Below are positions 26,971 to 36,576 of a DNA stretch of 64,000 nucleotides, piece by piece; the first letter of the stretch is position 1; every line of letters begins with the position of its first letter. The notes below the pieces were generated by a model. It did not search any database and was not told where the DNA came from. It was given only the letters and a program-made list of their open reading frames with translations. A program made the position numbers and the translations under genes. The stretch is from NCBI GenBank assembly GCA_003265435.1, contig NOXC01000013.1:46186-110185 (forward strand), given 5' to 3'. Source of the stretch: Cellvibrionaceae bacterium AOL6 (GTDB taxonomy: Bacteria; Pseudomonadota; Gammaproteobacteria; Pseudomonadales; Cellvibrionaceae).

Positions 26971-28499
26971 GGCCCCGTTGGTTTGGGGTGATGGCATTCG
27001 TCCTGCTTGCCGCCTGCGATACCCAGGCACCGCCAAGCACGTCGCCGGGCCCACTGTTAAAGCAGGCCTGTGGCTATTTTTCTTGGGGCTTGAGCGTTCG
27101 CGCCCAGTGTTTCCGACTTACGGTGGATGGACGTACTTTGCCTGTGACCCGACTTTATGACGGCTTGCGAGGACATAGTCGTGAAGCGGTGGTTGTCATC
27201 GCGGGTGGCCCGGGGCAGGGTGGCCAAACCTCCGCAGAAAGCGTTGCCTTCTGGCGCGAGTGGTACCAACAGTCAGAACTTGAGTTCGATCTCATTCTCT
27301 ACGATGCTCGCGGTACGGCCGGAGCCAGTGATTTTTGGCGCTGTAAGCCCTATGAACAGCGAGCGTTGCAGATCGCCGCAGAAAACCTAAGTGTAGAGGA
27401 CGAAACGGCACAACTTAAAATGCCGCTGGAAACGTGCCTTCAGGAATATGCTCGACGCACCGTGCCGGAAGGTTCGGATTCTACCGCACAGTACTCGACC
27501 GCGAAAAATGTGTCGGATTTGGTCGTGTTAATGCGAGAGCTTGGCTACACCGGGTATCATTTATGGGGTACCTCTTATGGCACGCGTGTGGCACTCGCCG
27601 CTGCGGACACGCCCGCTGTCAAAACGCTACTATTGGACTCTGTATACCCTTTTGCTAAAGGGCGCAGCGATGAATGGCCGCGATTGCTCTATGAAAGTTT
27701 TGATATCCATCAGCGCTATTATGCCGACACGGCCGGTGGCGATTATTCACGGCAGTATCAGCGGTTTGCAGAGGCCTTGAGAAAAAGACCTTTGCAATTC
27801 GTGTTGGAGCGCTGGGATGGCAGTGGGAAGGTCACTTTTTTGTTGAACCCGGACCGGTTGGCGAGCCTCCATTTTTCCATTTTGTACAACGAGCAGTTGC
27901 TGAATTGGTATTACGAAGCACTGTCGTTTTCGTGGCCCGAAGAGGGCGCTTCACCATTGGATCTTCGGTCGGCTTCTGTGGAGGTGTTGTCCGAAGCCGG
28001 TATTAGCGAGCCGAGAAATTTGCGCGCAGCGCAGAAGCTGTTTTGGGTGCTCGAAGATTTCGTGACCAGTGCCTTTGATCCTGCGTTTTCTACATTGACC
28101 TTTGTATCGGTAGAATGTCACGACAATGAAACGGTTCCCTTAGTGCCAGTGGCCGATGCCTTCAGTGGAAGCATCGCGTTAGATATCGATTGGCAGCGGC
28201 TCGAGAAGCTGGATGCCTGTAACTCGCCGTTATTCGCATCAGTAGAAAAAATTCATGATGCGCCCTACAGCGCAAAGCCAAGCTTGGTGTTGGCCGGTGA
28301 GCTCGACCCGGTGACGCCGGCGTATTGGGCGACGGAGCTGGTCGAGGCCTTGGATCACGCTTATGCGGAGCGCGTACCGGGTATCGGTCATGCGGTGCTG
28401 GCATCCGATGTCTGTGACTGGGGAGACATTCAGGCGTTCTGGGCGACGGGCGCGCTACCTGAATCCCCCTTGTGCGACGCGCCTACGAACGTTGATTAA
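26967..28499 (+). CDS. Lipoprotein alpha/beta hydrolase, peptidase S33 (TAP-like)
   Basis: The 510-residue protein starts with a lipoprotein signal (lipobox LLAAC) and has an alpha/beta-hydrolase fold with oxyanion motif GGPGQGG, nucleophile Ser203 in GTSYGTR, and a C-terminal TAP-like segment with LAGELDPVTPA (catalytic Asp) and GIGHAVL (catalytic His). Relatives are proline iminopeptidases and tripeptidyl aminopeptidases that release N-terminal residues from peptides. The ATG overlaps the pseudouridine synthase stop (ATGA). The last 4 bp overlap the convergent rsmC gene. Confidence 0.88.
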   Translation: MRPRWFGVMAFVLLAACDTQAPPSTSPGPLLKQACGYFSWGLSVRAQCFRLTVDGRTLPVTRLYDGLRGHSREAVVVIAGGPGQGGQTSAESVAFWREWYQQSELEFDLILYDARGTAGASDFWRCKPYEQRALQIAAENLSVEDETAQLKMPLETCLQEYARRTVPEGSDSTAQYSTAKNVSDLVVLMRELGYTGYHLWGTSYGTRVALAAADTPAVKTLLLDSVYPFAKGRSDEWPRLLYESFDIHQRYYADTAGGDYSRQYQRFAEALRKRPLQFVLERWDGSGKVTFLLNPDRLASLHFSILYNEQLLNWYYEALSFSWPEEGASPLDLRSASVEVLSEAGISEPRNLRAAQKLFWVLEDFVTSAFDPAFSTLTFVSVECHDNETVPLVPVADAFSGSIALDIDWQRLEKLDACNSPLFASVEKIHDAPYSAKPSLVLAGELDPVTPAYWATELVEALDHAYAERVPGIGHAVLASDVCDWGDIQAFWATGALPESPLCDAPTNVD

Positions 28500-29563
28500 G
28501 TGAATGGCGACCGTTTAGCCGCAACGACCTTGAATTGCCGATTATTTGCCAGTTGCTGTGTGTGTAGCCCGGCTTGGACGAGTGCTTTTTCGATGCCGAT
28601 GAAGGCGTTGACCACAAAATAGGCGGTGCCGTTTTCACTGAGCAGGCGTGCGCAGCAACGCGCAAATTTTTCGGTCAGTGAGGCATCAGTGGATGTGCCA
28701 GAATGGAAAGGCGGATTGCAGAGAATAATGTCCACAGGTTGGCTAAACTCGGCTGCGCAGTCATCTGGAAACAATGTGACCTCAACGCCGTTATGATTGA
28801 AGGTGGCTTCACTGCTGATCATCGCAGCAGCACCATTGTCTGTTGCGAACAACTCGGGAAAACCGTATGTAGCCAGTGCCAAAGTCAACAGGCCCCCACC
28901 GCAACCCAGATCCAGCGCTGATTCGGCTCCGCGTTGACGATCGGCCTCCAAGGCGGAGTCAACCTCCTTGAGCAGAAACAGTGAGCCCGCATCGATTTTC
29001 TTCCAGCCGAATAAGCCGGGTTTTCCGAACAGTGAGAAGCTTCGATTTCGCCAATCCCACTTTGAAATTTCCCTGACGTCGTCATAGGCGTCATCAGGCA
29101 GGCTTTCCTGTCCGCTTTTAACCGTTAACTGAGCGAGATAATTCGTGCCCAGCTTTTTAATATGACCTTCGTGCCCAAGATCTTTCCTGCACTTGTCGAA
29201 GTAGGTCTTAATGCCTTCGTCTTTCCGACCGCCTATCACATAAGGGGCATTGTCTTTGGCGTGCACGTTGATCAGGTTGAGGCAATGATGGGTGACCGAC
29301 TTCTCTTTCGATACCCGATAAAAAACCGCATCGAAACGGATATCAGGCTCGAGCTGAAAATCTGTAAAGCAGGTATTGATGCCCTGACTAAGTAATGAGT
29401 TGGTCGTATCAATTCGGTTGCTTATGGCATAGAGGGTGTTCGGTGCAGTGGGCAGGCTCACATTGGTATCAAACGCTTCGTCAGCGATCAGAAGGACTTG
29501 GCTTTGTGGGTTTTCGCGAATGAAGCGAGAGAGTTCTTGGGCGATTAGTGAGCTGATATCCAT
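28496..29563 (-). CDS. rsmC: 16S rRNA guanine(1207)-N2-methyltransferase
   Basis: The 355-residue protein has two tandem methyltransferase folds. The N-terminal one is degenerate and the C-terminal one carries the SAM motif ALDLGCGGGLL and the catalytic IILCNPPFHSG (NPPF). This fits RsmC, which methylates G1207; RlmG is the main alternative and has a similar layout. The gene stands alone between a convergent S33 peptidase gene and a 245 bp gap. Confidence 0.85.
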   Translation of the reverse strand: MDISSLIAQELSRFIRENPQSQVLLIADEAFDTNVSLPTAPNTLYAISNRIDTTNSLLSQGINTCFTDFQLEPDIRFDAVFYRVSKEKSVTHHCLNLINVHAKDNAPYVIGGRKDEGIKTYFDKCRKDLGHEGHIKKLGTNYLAQLTVKSGQESLPDDAYDDVREISKWDWRNRSFSLFGKPGLFGWKKIDAGSLFLLKEVDSALEADRQRGAESALDLGCGGGLLTLALATYGFPELFATDNGAAAMISSEATFNHNGVEVTLFPDDCAAEFSQPVDIILCNPPFHSGTSTDASLTEKFARCCARLLSENGTAYFVVNAFIGIEKALVQAGLHTQQLANNRQFKVVAAKRSPFT

Positions 29564-29808
29564 AGTGGCGCGAGGTGTCAGTCGTGCTCGTGAGCACTTT
29601 CTTGTAAAGGGGGTCTCAATCGGTCTATTTTAGCAGGTGGTAGACGAGCCTACCTACTGTTAAATGCACACGATATATTTCGCTTTGCGTTGATATCTAT
29701 GGCTGCTTTCCCTTTGTTTTTAAGCGAAATGGCATTTGGTAGTGCAAAAACTCCGACTTTTTCGAGCCGGGTTTTATACATTGTACATTCGCTTTTGACT
29801 GGAACGGA

Positions 29809-30879
29809 TTAATATTTCCAGGCCAGTCCTGTGGTAAGCCCGTAGTCCGAGTCATTCTCTTCGGGGTTGCTATTATCAAAGGTTCGCCAAGCACTCAGGT
29901 TCCAGTAGAAGTCTTTAACGAGCTCCCAATTAAAGCTGAAATCTGAGCTGGTTCGAACGCGATTGCTTTCTGTGATGCTTGGGTAGAGCGAGTAATCAAA
30001 TTCCAAGCTCAGCTTTGGCGTGTTAAAACGCCACGCGGCAACCCGTACGCCAAAAACGCCTTCAATACTTTCTTGCTCGCCGTCAATCTCAGTCAGTTCA
30101 TTGTTCGTTTGCACGCCCACAGCCCCCTGCAAGGTAAAGCCAGGGTGGTCGATAAACGCGCGACCGAGCCCCACGGCCAAACTGAATCGGTAGTCCAACC
30201 CGAGACTGTCATTGTCTTCGTAGGTGCCGCTTATCCAGCGGATGACATTGGTTTTTTTCGTCCACGCTTGGCGTGAAAGGGCGTAGCGATTACTGACCTG
30301 CTCGTCATCGTCGACGATCGACACCGTGGTACGGCCGTTAAATCCAGTAACCCCACTGATATTTTCGTAATTGATGGTCGTCTGGGTATTAAATTGAAAG
30401 CTGTCACTGGCCTGAGTCAGAGATAAACCCGCGCTGATTTTTAAATCGAGTTTGTCTTTGAATGTCCCTCCGATTACACGAATTTCGATAACATCTAACA
30501 CGGGGAGGTCTACAGGCCCGTAGATGCTGTTGATTCTCAAGGTCCCTTTGTCTTCGGCAGCTTCGAGCGAGCCGTAGTGGCGAGTGCCGTCTCGCGTTCG
30601 TACTTCGTATTGGTATTCACTGATGACGGAAAGTACATGCTCCCATTCTACTTGCACCGTATCTAAGTAATCTGTGCTGAGGCGCATTTGGCCCTCACTC
30701 ATCCCCTTGATTTCGCCCGTCAACGTGTCGCCGTTTTCAAGCAGCAGCGTATCGGTCTTAGGGTGAGCAAAGCAGGGAACAGAGATGAGTGTACTAAACA
30801 GTAATACGCCTAGAGCGCTCAATAACTGTGTGAGTTTGGGGCTGCGCAACGCGTCCTGCGTGATTCCTTCTGACGACAT
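29809..30879 (-). CDS. DUF481 outer-membrane beta-barrel protein
   Basis: The 356-residue precursor has a signal peptide ending PCFAH, a short N-terminal domain (LLLENGDTLTGEIKGM) and a DUF481 barrel with alternating polar and hydrophobic strands, ending LTTGLAWKY with an aromatic-terminal residue typical of outer-membrane insertion. The family is described as salt-stress-induced outer-membrane proteins; function is unknown. The 245 bp between its stop and rsmC and the 197 bp upstream hold no gene that I see. Confidence 0.82.
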   Translation of the reverse strand: MSSEGITQDALRSPKLTQLLSALGVLLFSTLISVPCFAHPKTDTLLLENGDTLTGEIKGMSEGQMRLSTDYLDTVQVEWEHVLSVISEYQYEVRTRDGTRHYGSLEAAEDKGTLRINSIYGPVDLPVLDVIEIRVIGGTFKDKLDLKISAGLSLTQASDSFQFNTQTTINYENISGVTGFNGRTTVSIVDDDEQVSNRYALSRQAWTKKTNVIRWISGTYEDNDSLGLDYRFSLAVGLGRAFIDHPGFTLQGAVGVQTNNELTEIDGEQESIEGVFGVRVAAWRFNTPKLSLEFDYSLYPSITESNRVRTSSDFSFNWELVKDFYWNLSAWRTFDNSNPEENDSDYGLTTGLAWKY

Positions 30880-31076
30880 TACTCTGATTCCGATGTCTGA
30901 GTGCTGGAGCGTTCTACTAAACGAGTAGTCAATTCTAACAGTTACAGCTGTATTCTCTATATGAAGTTAGGCCAGATGTTGAGGCTATGGACGTTAACGA
31001 AACCCTTACGCGCGACTGCAGGGGAAGAGGGAAGGCTGAGTGTATATTGAGGGACTCACTAAAGCTAAAGCGCTGC

Positions 31077-31778
31077 TTATTGAAATAAGGCCACTTCGAG
31101 CTCCGTGAGCGGCCGATAGTCTCCCGGATTCAGCTCGGCATCGAGCACGAGTTCACCAATGGCACAACGGTGTAAGTGCGTGACGCGGTTGCCTAGGGCG
31201 GCAAACATTCTTTTGACCTGATGGTAGCGCCCTTCACGAATAGAGAGCATAACCCGCTGCGCGGTAATTATTTCGTACTGAGCAGGTTCGGTGGGCTGGG
31301 CATCGCCTTTGAGCATCAATCCTTGCTTTAAGGCCTCGGCGTAATGCGCTTCGGCGGGCGCGGCCAGTTCGATGAGGTAGGACTTCATGCATGCGCGCCG
31401 AGGAGAGCAGATACGGTGATTCCAATCCCCGTCGTCGGTGAGTAGCAAGAGACCAGTGGTGTCTTTGTCTAGTCTTCCGACCAATTGCAGTGGCGGGCCC
31501 TGGTCTCGTAAGTCACTCGCGATAAGGTCAAGCACGGACGGTGCCTCGCTACTGCGTGTGCTGCTCTCGTAGCCCGCCGGTTTATTGAGCATTAAATAGC
31601 GCGGCATTACGGGGCGGACGATGGCGCCTGAAAGCAAGACGGTGTCTTCGGCGTCAATGTGCTGTCCCGCGTCGCGGGTCGGCGTGTTGTTGACTTCAAC
31701 CTCGCCGGCTTTCAGTGCGCGCTTGACATCGGAGCGGCTCAATGCGCTGTTGTTGGCGATAAAGCGATCGAGCCGCAT
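31077..31778 (-). CDS. rsuA: RsuA-family 16S rRNA pseudouridine synthase
   Basis: The 233-residue protein has an N-terminal S4 RNA-binding domain (RLDRFIANNSALSRSDVKRAL) and the catalytic GRLDKDTTGLLLLT, then GRYHQVKRMFAALGN. RsuA converts U516 of 16S rRNA; RluE/RluF-type targets cannot be excluded by eye. It lies 5 bp downstream of folD on the same strand and probably shares its transcript. Confidence 0.87.
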   Translation of the reverse strand: MRLDRFIANNSALSRSDVKRALKAGEVEVNNTPTRDAGQHIDAEDTVLLSGAIVRPVMPRYLMLNKPAGYESSTRSSEAPSVLDLIASDLRDQGPPLQLVGRLDKDTTGLLLLTDDGDWNHRICSPRRACMKSYLIELAAPAEAHYAEALKQGLMLKGDAQPTEPAQYEIITAQRVMLSIREGRYHQVKRMFAALGNRVTHLHRCAIGELVLDAELNPGDYRPLTELEVALFQ

Positions 31779-31783
31779 GGGGA

Positions 31784-32626
31784 TTAACCGAGCGAGCGCT
31801 CGCCCGACATCACACTCTGGTAAATCAGCGTGTTAATGGTCATTGGGCCCACACCCCCGGGCACCGGCGTTAAGGCGCTTGCTTTCTCGTGCAAAGGGCC
31901 AAGTTCGATATCACCGACGCCGCCTGGGTGATAACCCGCATCGACAACGACCGCGCCAGGCTTGATCCAGTCCGCTTTAATAAACTCCGGCTTGCCGACT
32001 GCACCTACGACAATATCCGCCTGTTGAATATGCGCTTGGAGGTTTTCGGTGCGGGAGTGGCAAATGGTCACCGTAGCATTCGCATTCAGTAGCATCATGG
32101 CCATGGGTTTCCCAAGAATAGGGCTGCGACCGACCACTACGGCATGTTTGCCGCTCAGCGGAATATCATAGGCTTCAAGTAAGCGCATAATGCCCGCTGG
32201 CGTCGCACAGCCGTAAGCCTCTTCGCCCATCGCCATACGGCCAAAGCCCAGACAGGTGACACCATCAACGTCTTTGCGCAGGTCGATGGCATCAAAGCAG
32301 GCTCGCTCGTCGATTTGAGGGGGAACGGGGTGCTGCAGCAAAATACCGTGTACCGCGGGGTTCTCATTCAGCTCGTGAATTTTCGCCAGCAGTTGCTCGG
32401 TGCTGGTGTCTCCCGACATTTCGACTTGAATGGATTCCATCCCAATGCGTCGGCAGGCATTGCCTTTCATCTTCACATAGGTGGCGGACGCGGGGTCATC
32501 CCCAACGAGAATGGTGGCTAATATAGGGGTTGCGCCACTCTTTTCTGCTAGGGCAGCAACGCGCTGTTGCAGCTCCGCTTCGGTTTTCTGTGCCAATGCT
32601 TTGCCGTCAAGAAGGGTCGCAGTCAT
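31784..32626 (-). CDS. folD: Methylenetetrahydrofolate dehydrogenase / cyclohydrolase
   Basis: The 280-residue bifunctional enzyme interconverts 5,10-methylene- and 10-formyl-tetrahydrofolate. Motifs are [20 protein letters not shown] (with the catalytic Tyr and Lys), [26 protein letters not shown] and [14 protein letters not shown]. The start is the ATG at 32626 ([12 protein letters not shown]), after AGGATA. The frame stays open to 32914 only because it runs antisense through the tRNA-Pro gene. Confidence 0.95.
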   Translation of the reverse strand: MTATLLDGKALAQKTEAELQQRVAALAEKSGATPILATILVGDDPASATYVKMKGNACRRIGMESIQVEMSGDTSTEQLLAKIHELNENPAVHGILLQHPVPPQIDERACFDAIDLRKDVDGVTCLGFGRMAMGEEAYGCATPAGIMRLLEAYDIPLSGKHAVVVGRSPILGKPMAMMLLNANATVTICHSRTENLQAHIQQADIVVGAVGKPEFIKADWIKPGAVVVDAGYHPGGVGDIELGPLHEKASALTPVPGGVGPMTINTLIYQSVMSGERSLG

Positions 32627-32769
32627 CAAGGGTATCCTGTTTATCGCGGGGGAGGGTGAAAAAGCGGCATTTTCCCACAGCTGGGCAGGGATGAAAACGC
32701 CTTGGTATGCCCGTGTCATGCTGGCATCCGGGTGTTGAGTTTTCATGATAAAAATCATGAGTTTGGGCG

Positions 32770-32798
32770 TTGACGACTGTGAAACTCGCGGGTATGAT
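32770..32798 (+). promoter_or_regulatory. Sigma-70 promoter of the Pro-Arg-His tRNA cluster
   Basis: TTGACG and TATGAT are separated by exactly 17 bp, and a GC-rich stretch (GCACGCC) follows the -10, the discriminator type seen at stringently controlled stable-RNA promoters. The -10 ends 38 bp before tRNA-Pro. Confidence 0.8.
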
Positions 32799-32836
32799 GC
32801 ACGCCTCTCGTTTGGGGGCCTCACGGTTTCATCTGG

Positions 32837-32913
<77 letters not shown>

Positions 32914-32940
32914 TCTCGTGATACCTAAGTGACTAGTCGA

Positions 32941-33017
<77 letters not shown>

Positions 33018-33131
33018 CTCGCTGACCGAGGCTGACCATGCAGGGTCGTGCTCAACCAAACGATTCGCTCTCTTTTCCACAGACTGCTATGCTACTCAGG
33101 CAAGCCTGTGATCTAGGTTGATGCGTTCAAT

Positions 33132-33208
33132 GGTGACTGTAGCTCAGTTGGTAGAGCCCCGGATTGTGATTCCGGTCGTCGAGGGTTCAAGTCCCTTCAG
33201 TCACCCCA
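33132..33208 (+). tRNA. tRNA-His (GTG)
   Basis: Acceptor GTGACTG/CAGTCAC with the extra G at -1 facing C73, which is diagnostic of tRNA-His. The anticodon GTG is at 33166-33168 and CCA is encoded. The 114 bp spacer before it is long for this cluster, but no other gene is visible there. Confidence 0.96.
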
Positions 33209-33327
33209 TCTTTCTTTCCCTATCTCCCATATTTCTCGTCGAGCAATGCACTGAATACTGTTGCGCTGAGGGGAGTTTTCGCCTTAAACGCGATTGCCCC
33301 CAACGAGTGCCGGGGGGCAGACATAAG

Positions 33328-35247
33328 CTAGTTCGGGTTGTACCAGATAGGGGAGGTGTAGGCACGTTCCTGAATGGTCAGCCTTGCGCCTTCGGGTGCT
33401 GTCACACCGAAGCGAGTTTGATCGTAAGCTGTCCAGCGAGGCGTTGGGATCTCGATGACGCGCGCGTAGTAAAAGGCGCGCAACTCTGGGTCAAAGTCCG
33501 GGTCTTCCCAGTAGCTGATCAGCTCAGGCGCACCAATGGTATTCGTCCACGTCGCGTTCTTGACATCTACGGTAGTTCCGACGGCCGGTAACTTGCCATT
33601 GGCGTCGACCTGCCGATCATCACTCCACACCACGTCGTAGACCTTCTCCTGTGTATTCCCTTTGGCGTCGAGCCAGCCTTTCACGATTTGGATGCGATCA
33701 AGATTAGCGCCGATGGGGTCCCTTAATGCGGCGACGATAAAGCGGGGTGCTTTGCCATCGCTATTGGCATATAGGTCTCCCCCCATAGGGACGCCCTTGG
33801 CATAGCCTGCGATCGCGGGGTTGCGAGATTGGGCATCTTTTTCTTCATAGTCCCAGCCCCCGAAAAAGCGCACAACCATACGCGGTCCCGTTGTTGCGTA
33901 AGTTTCCTTACGCTCCATCGCATCCCATAAGGATTCCCGGGTATTCTCTTCGGCCCAGACCGCGGCGTAACCTGCGGCTCCAACTTCCCAGTCGTAGATC
34001 GTGATACCGGTTTGTTTGTTATCGACGAACACGCCATGGATGCGTTCAGGGCTGGGCTCCTGCGGTGTGGTTTTCCCGAAGAAGTTGTCTTCAGCGAGCG
34101 CGGCCAGGCCAGTATGGGCATCGCTGCTGCCGACCAGGCCAAACTTGTAGGGGTTCGTTCCGAGCTTATCTTCAAGTTTGAGGCCATTTTTCAGCGCGCT
34201 TCGTACGTATTCACCCTCGAGCATGTCGTTGGTTTTCGGTTGGCTCGCATCAAGGTTGCCTTTGTCCCAGGTTTCGAAATCCGCAAACTCGTCGTTCGGG
34301 GACAGATAAGGGTGGGACTCACCATCGCCTTTGGTTTGAGTGGCCTCATAGAGACGCTCCCACTTTTCACGCTGGCGAGCGTAGTCCTTGTTCAGCTTTT
34401 TACCGAATGCGCGGTCGACAGGGAACATAGTGCCGTTGCTGAGATTGCCGTTGTGCGCGATTGCCAGTACACGCCCTCCGGTTTTGTCTTCGTAAGCTTG
34501 CATCCATTTCCAGAGGTCAACGGGGTTTTTACTGCCCGCCGGGGGGTAAACGGTGAAGGGTTCTACCTGGCTGGCTTTGTCACCATTGTCGCGGAAGATA
34601 ACATTTCGATGGAGATTGTTGCCGGCGTCGAGCGAAGTCCATTCGTACCCGATAAAAGCCGTAAAACGCCCTGGCTCATTATACTCTTCGGCGGCATCAA
34701 TTGTTTCTTGCCAGGCGCGTTTATATGGCGCCGTGCCCGGCGCGTACATCAGTGCCTTGGGGAAATCACCCTGCGAGAACTTGCTGATCAAGTCGAGTGC
34801 TGCGGCCGCACCCTGACCATTTTGAATCATGTCGTACCATTTTTTCCCTGTCGGGTCGGCAAGCACGTTAGGTTTCCCGGCGTAGAGATCCGGAAACATG
34901 CCCATATTGTCTGAGTGGTCGGCAACGACGAGAAAGTCTAAAGGCCGGGAGAGTTTGACCGGTTGGTTACTCGAGGCCTGCACCTGTTCACCACGCGCAA
35001 AGCGGTACGCGTCGCGTGGAGTCAGTTTCGCGCCGAAGGCACCTGCATCCATGGAGAACCCGGTATGCAGGTGGGTGTCGCCAAAATAGGGGCGGGTCGG
35101 GTAGGCGCGGTTGGCGTAAGGGGAGTAGACCTTGGTGTCCAGGTGAGTTTTAGCGGCGGTGTCGGCATCGAGCTTGCCTGAGTCTTGAGCCAATGTGCCG
35201 CCAGCACAGAAAAGCAGTAGGCCTGCAATAATCGCGTGTTGTCGCAT
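33328..35247 (-). CDS. DUF3604 exported protein
   Basis: The 639-residue protein has a signal peptide ending GGTLA and a DUF3604 domain that is related to PHP metal-dependent phosphoesterases: FGDTHLHTGFSMDAG, FLVVADHSDNMG, FIGYEWTS, AIAHNGNLSNG and GLVGSSDAHTG carry the expected His/Asp metal ligands. The enzymatic activity is unknown. It stands alone downstream of tRNA-His on the opposite strand, with 237 bp of gene-free DNA upstream. Confidence 0.88.
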   Translation of the reverse strand: MRQHAIIAGLLLFCAGGTLAQDSGKLDADTAAKTHLDTKVYSPYANRAYPTRPYFGDTHLHTGFSMDAGAFGAKLTPRDAYRFARGEQVQASSNQPVKLSRPLDFLVVADHSDNMGMFPDLYAGKPNVLADPTGKKWYDMIQNGQGAAAALDLISKFSQGDFPKALMYAPGTAPYKRAWQETIDAAEEYNEPGRFTAFIGYEWTSLDAGNNLHRNVIFRDNGDKASQVEPFTVYPPAGSKNPVDLWKWMQAYEDKTGGRVLAIAHNGNLSNGTMFPVDRAFGKKLNKDYARQREKWERLYEATQTKGDGESHPYLSPNDEFADFETWDKGNLDASQPKTNDMLEGEYVRSALKNGLKLEDKLGTNPYKFGLVGSSDAHTGLAALAEDNFFGKTTPQEPSPERIHGVFVDNKQTGITIYDWEVGAAGYAAVWAEENTRESLWDAMERKETYATTGPRMVVRFFGGWDYEEKDAQSRNPAIAGYAKGVPMGGDLYANSDGKAPRFIVAALRDPIGANLDRIQIVKGWLDAKGNTQEKVYDVVWSDDRQVDANGKLPAVGTTVDVKNATWTNTIGAPELISYWEDPDFDPELRAFYYARVIEIPTPRWTAYDQTRFGVTAPEGARLTIQERAYTSPIWYNPN

Positions 35248-35484
35248 TGTCGATCTCCTCTATCAACAATTATTTTATTTTGACGCTCGTCCTGCAGCAC
35301 ACTTTGTGTGACCAGCTGTGAGCATCAACAGAGTAATTTTGTTATAGCGAGGGGGGCTTGAAGTGGGGACTGGGCGCTATTGCGGACTTGGCGTCGCGGA
35401 CAGGTCGAACTCAGAGTGACCCACTCATGCTGATCAGAGTATACCTAATCGAATGGGCCAGCAATATGACAGGGCGGTCTCAAA

Positions 35485-35844
35485 TTATTGGGAGTGGACC
35501 GCAGTATTGGATTTGAATTTCGAGACGCTGTGAATGACGTAATCGCCCTCGAAATACACAGTGAAGTCTTTGTAGTCCCAATAGTGGATCGGAGGATCCC
35601 CTACTGGACCTCGACGGCTTTCGGGGCTACCAAATTGTGCTTCAACTTGCGCCTTTGAGCTGCCTTTCGCAGGCTTCGTGCTCACGGCGTCGTTTTGTTC
35701 ACCGACCGGGATACGTACCTGCTCTGCGATACTGTGCCCGCCACCGAGTATGGCTGCAATGAGTACGGCACACACCGAAAAACTGCGCGCAAGTGGAGCG
35801 AGTGAGTGACGATGGAAGTGAGCGAGTTGCATAGCGGGCCTCAT
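35485..35844 (-). CDS. Small exported protein with BamE/SmpA-like segment
   Basis: The 119-residue protein has a signal-like hydrophobic stretch (residues 18-38) and a short C-terminal domain (SKAQVEAQFGSPESRRGPVGDPPIHYW) whose pattern, a helix with x-V-x-x-x-x-G-x-P followed by W/Y-rich strands, resembles BamE/SmpA-type folds. I do not recognise a named family with certainty. The ATG at 35844 overlaps the stop of the PilZ gene (ATGA); a second ATG at 35832 is possible. The 237 bp between it and the DUF3604 gene hold nothing I can name. Confidence 0.65.
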   Translation of the reverse strand: MRPAMQLAHFHRHSLAPLARSFSVCAVLIAAILGGGHSIAEQVRIPVGEQNDAVSTKPAKGSSKAQVEAQFGSPESRRGPVGDPPIHYWDYKDFTVYFEGDYVIHSVSKFKSNTAVHSQ

Positions 35845-36431
35845 ACGGTGGAATCCTGTTTCTTGCGGCGGTCTCTAACCTGGGCTTTCAAAACCTGGCG
35901 CGAAATGATTTGTCTGTCTTTATCGTAAATTTGATGAAACCTCGCTGCAACCTGATATTTGTCCTCTTTTTGGACGCAGCGCACAACTTGCGCATAGGCT
36001 TCAGCCATCGCGTAGTTCGGCAAAAAGATCAGGCGAACCGCAAGGAAACTGTCCTTATAAAAGGAGCGGTTGCATATAAAGCCGATGCCATCTTCACTTA
36101 GGCTGATACGCGTCTTCGGGCGGTTGCGTAGGCTCTGCTCTGAATTGAACGCGATATGACGCGCGAGGGTGTCGATTTTCGCGTTGAGGGTGTTCAGGTA
36201 ATCGCCGAGTAAGCGGTTTTTATCCGTCAGAATCTTCAAGCTTTGACTCGCGTCCTTGTCCAGGCGCGAAAGCTGATTGATCAGTCGCAGTGAGTCATCG
36301 TTGTCTTCAAAAGCTTCACTGATCAGGGTGTGCTCGACATCGCTACTGGTGACGGGACGAAACTCAAAGTGCAGGTCTTCATCGATGCGGAAGGTGTCGC
36401 GTTTGTCACGCGAGGTCGGGGCGCTGTCCAT
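35841..36431 (-). CDS. PilZ domain protein
   Basis: The 196-residue cytoplasmic protein has an N-terminal RDTFRI motif, a helical middle region, and a C-terminal PilZ barrel with RISLSEDGIGF (the D/N-x-S-x-x-G motif that binds cyclic-di-GMP in the family). The same type of gene precedes lolCDE in Pseudomonas aeruginosa. It is divergent from lolC and translationally coupled to the small exported protein. Its target is unknown. Confidence 0.8.
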   Translation of the reverse strand: MDSAPTSRDKRDTFRIDEDLHFEFRPVTSSDVEHTLISEAFEDNDDSLRLINQLSRLDKDASQSLKILTDKNRLLGDYLNTLNAKIDTLARHIAFNSEQSLRNRPKTRISLSEDGIGFICNRSFYKDSFLAVRLIFLPNYAMAEAYAQVVRCVQKEDKYQVAARFHQIYDKDRQIISRQVLKAQVRDRRKKQDSTV

Positions 36432-36576
36432 AATGCTCGTTGTTGTGTGGTAGCCGTGACTTAACTATGGATAGCTTTTGCCCGAAACTCAAGTCGGATG
36501 CCGTCAAGCCGGTGGCAGAACAGGGTAAATAGGGTAGACTTGCGCGTTTTCGGCCAACGCATTGCGTCCACGTTTT

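Noticed and set aside
33209..33327. Link between GAATACTGTTGC at 33253 and the repeat array
   Set aside because: A shared 12-mer without any wider similarity is most likely chance.
34012..34914. 300-codon open frame on the plus strand
   Set aside because: It is antisense to the DUF3604 gene, with no ribosome site or motif.
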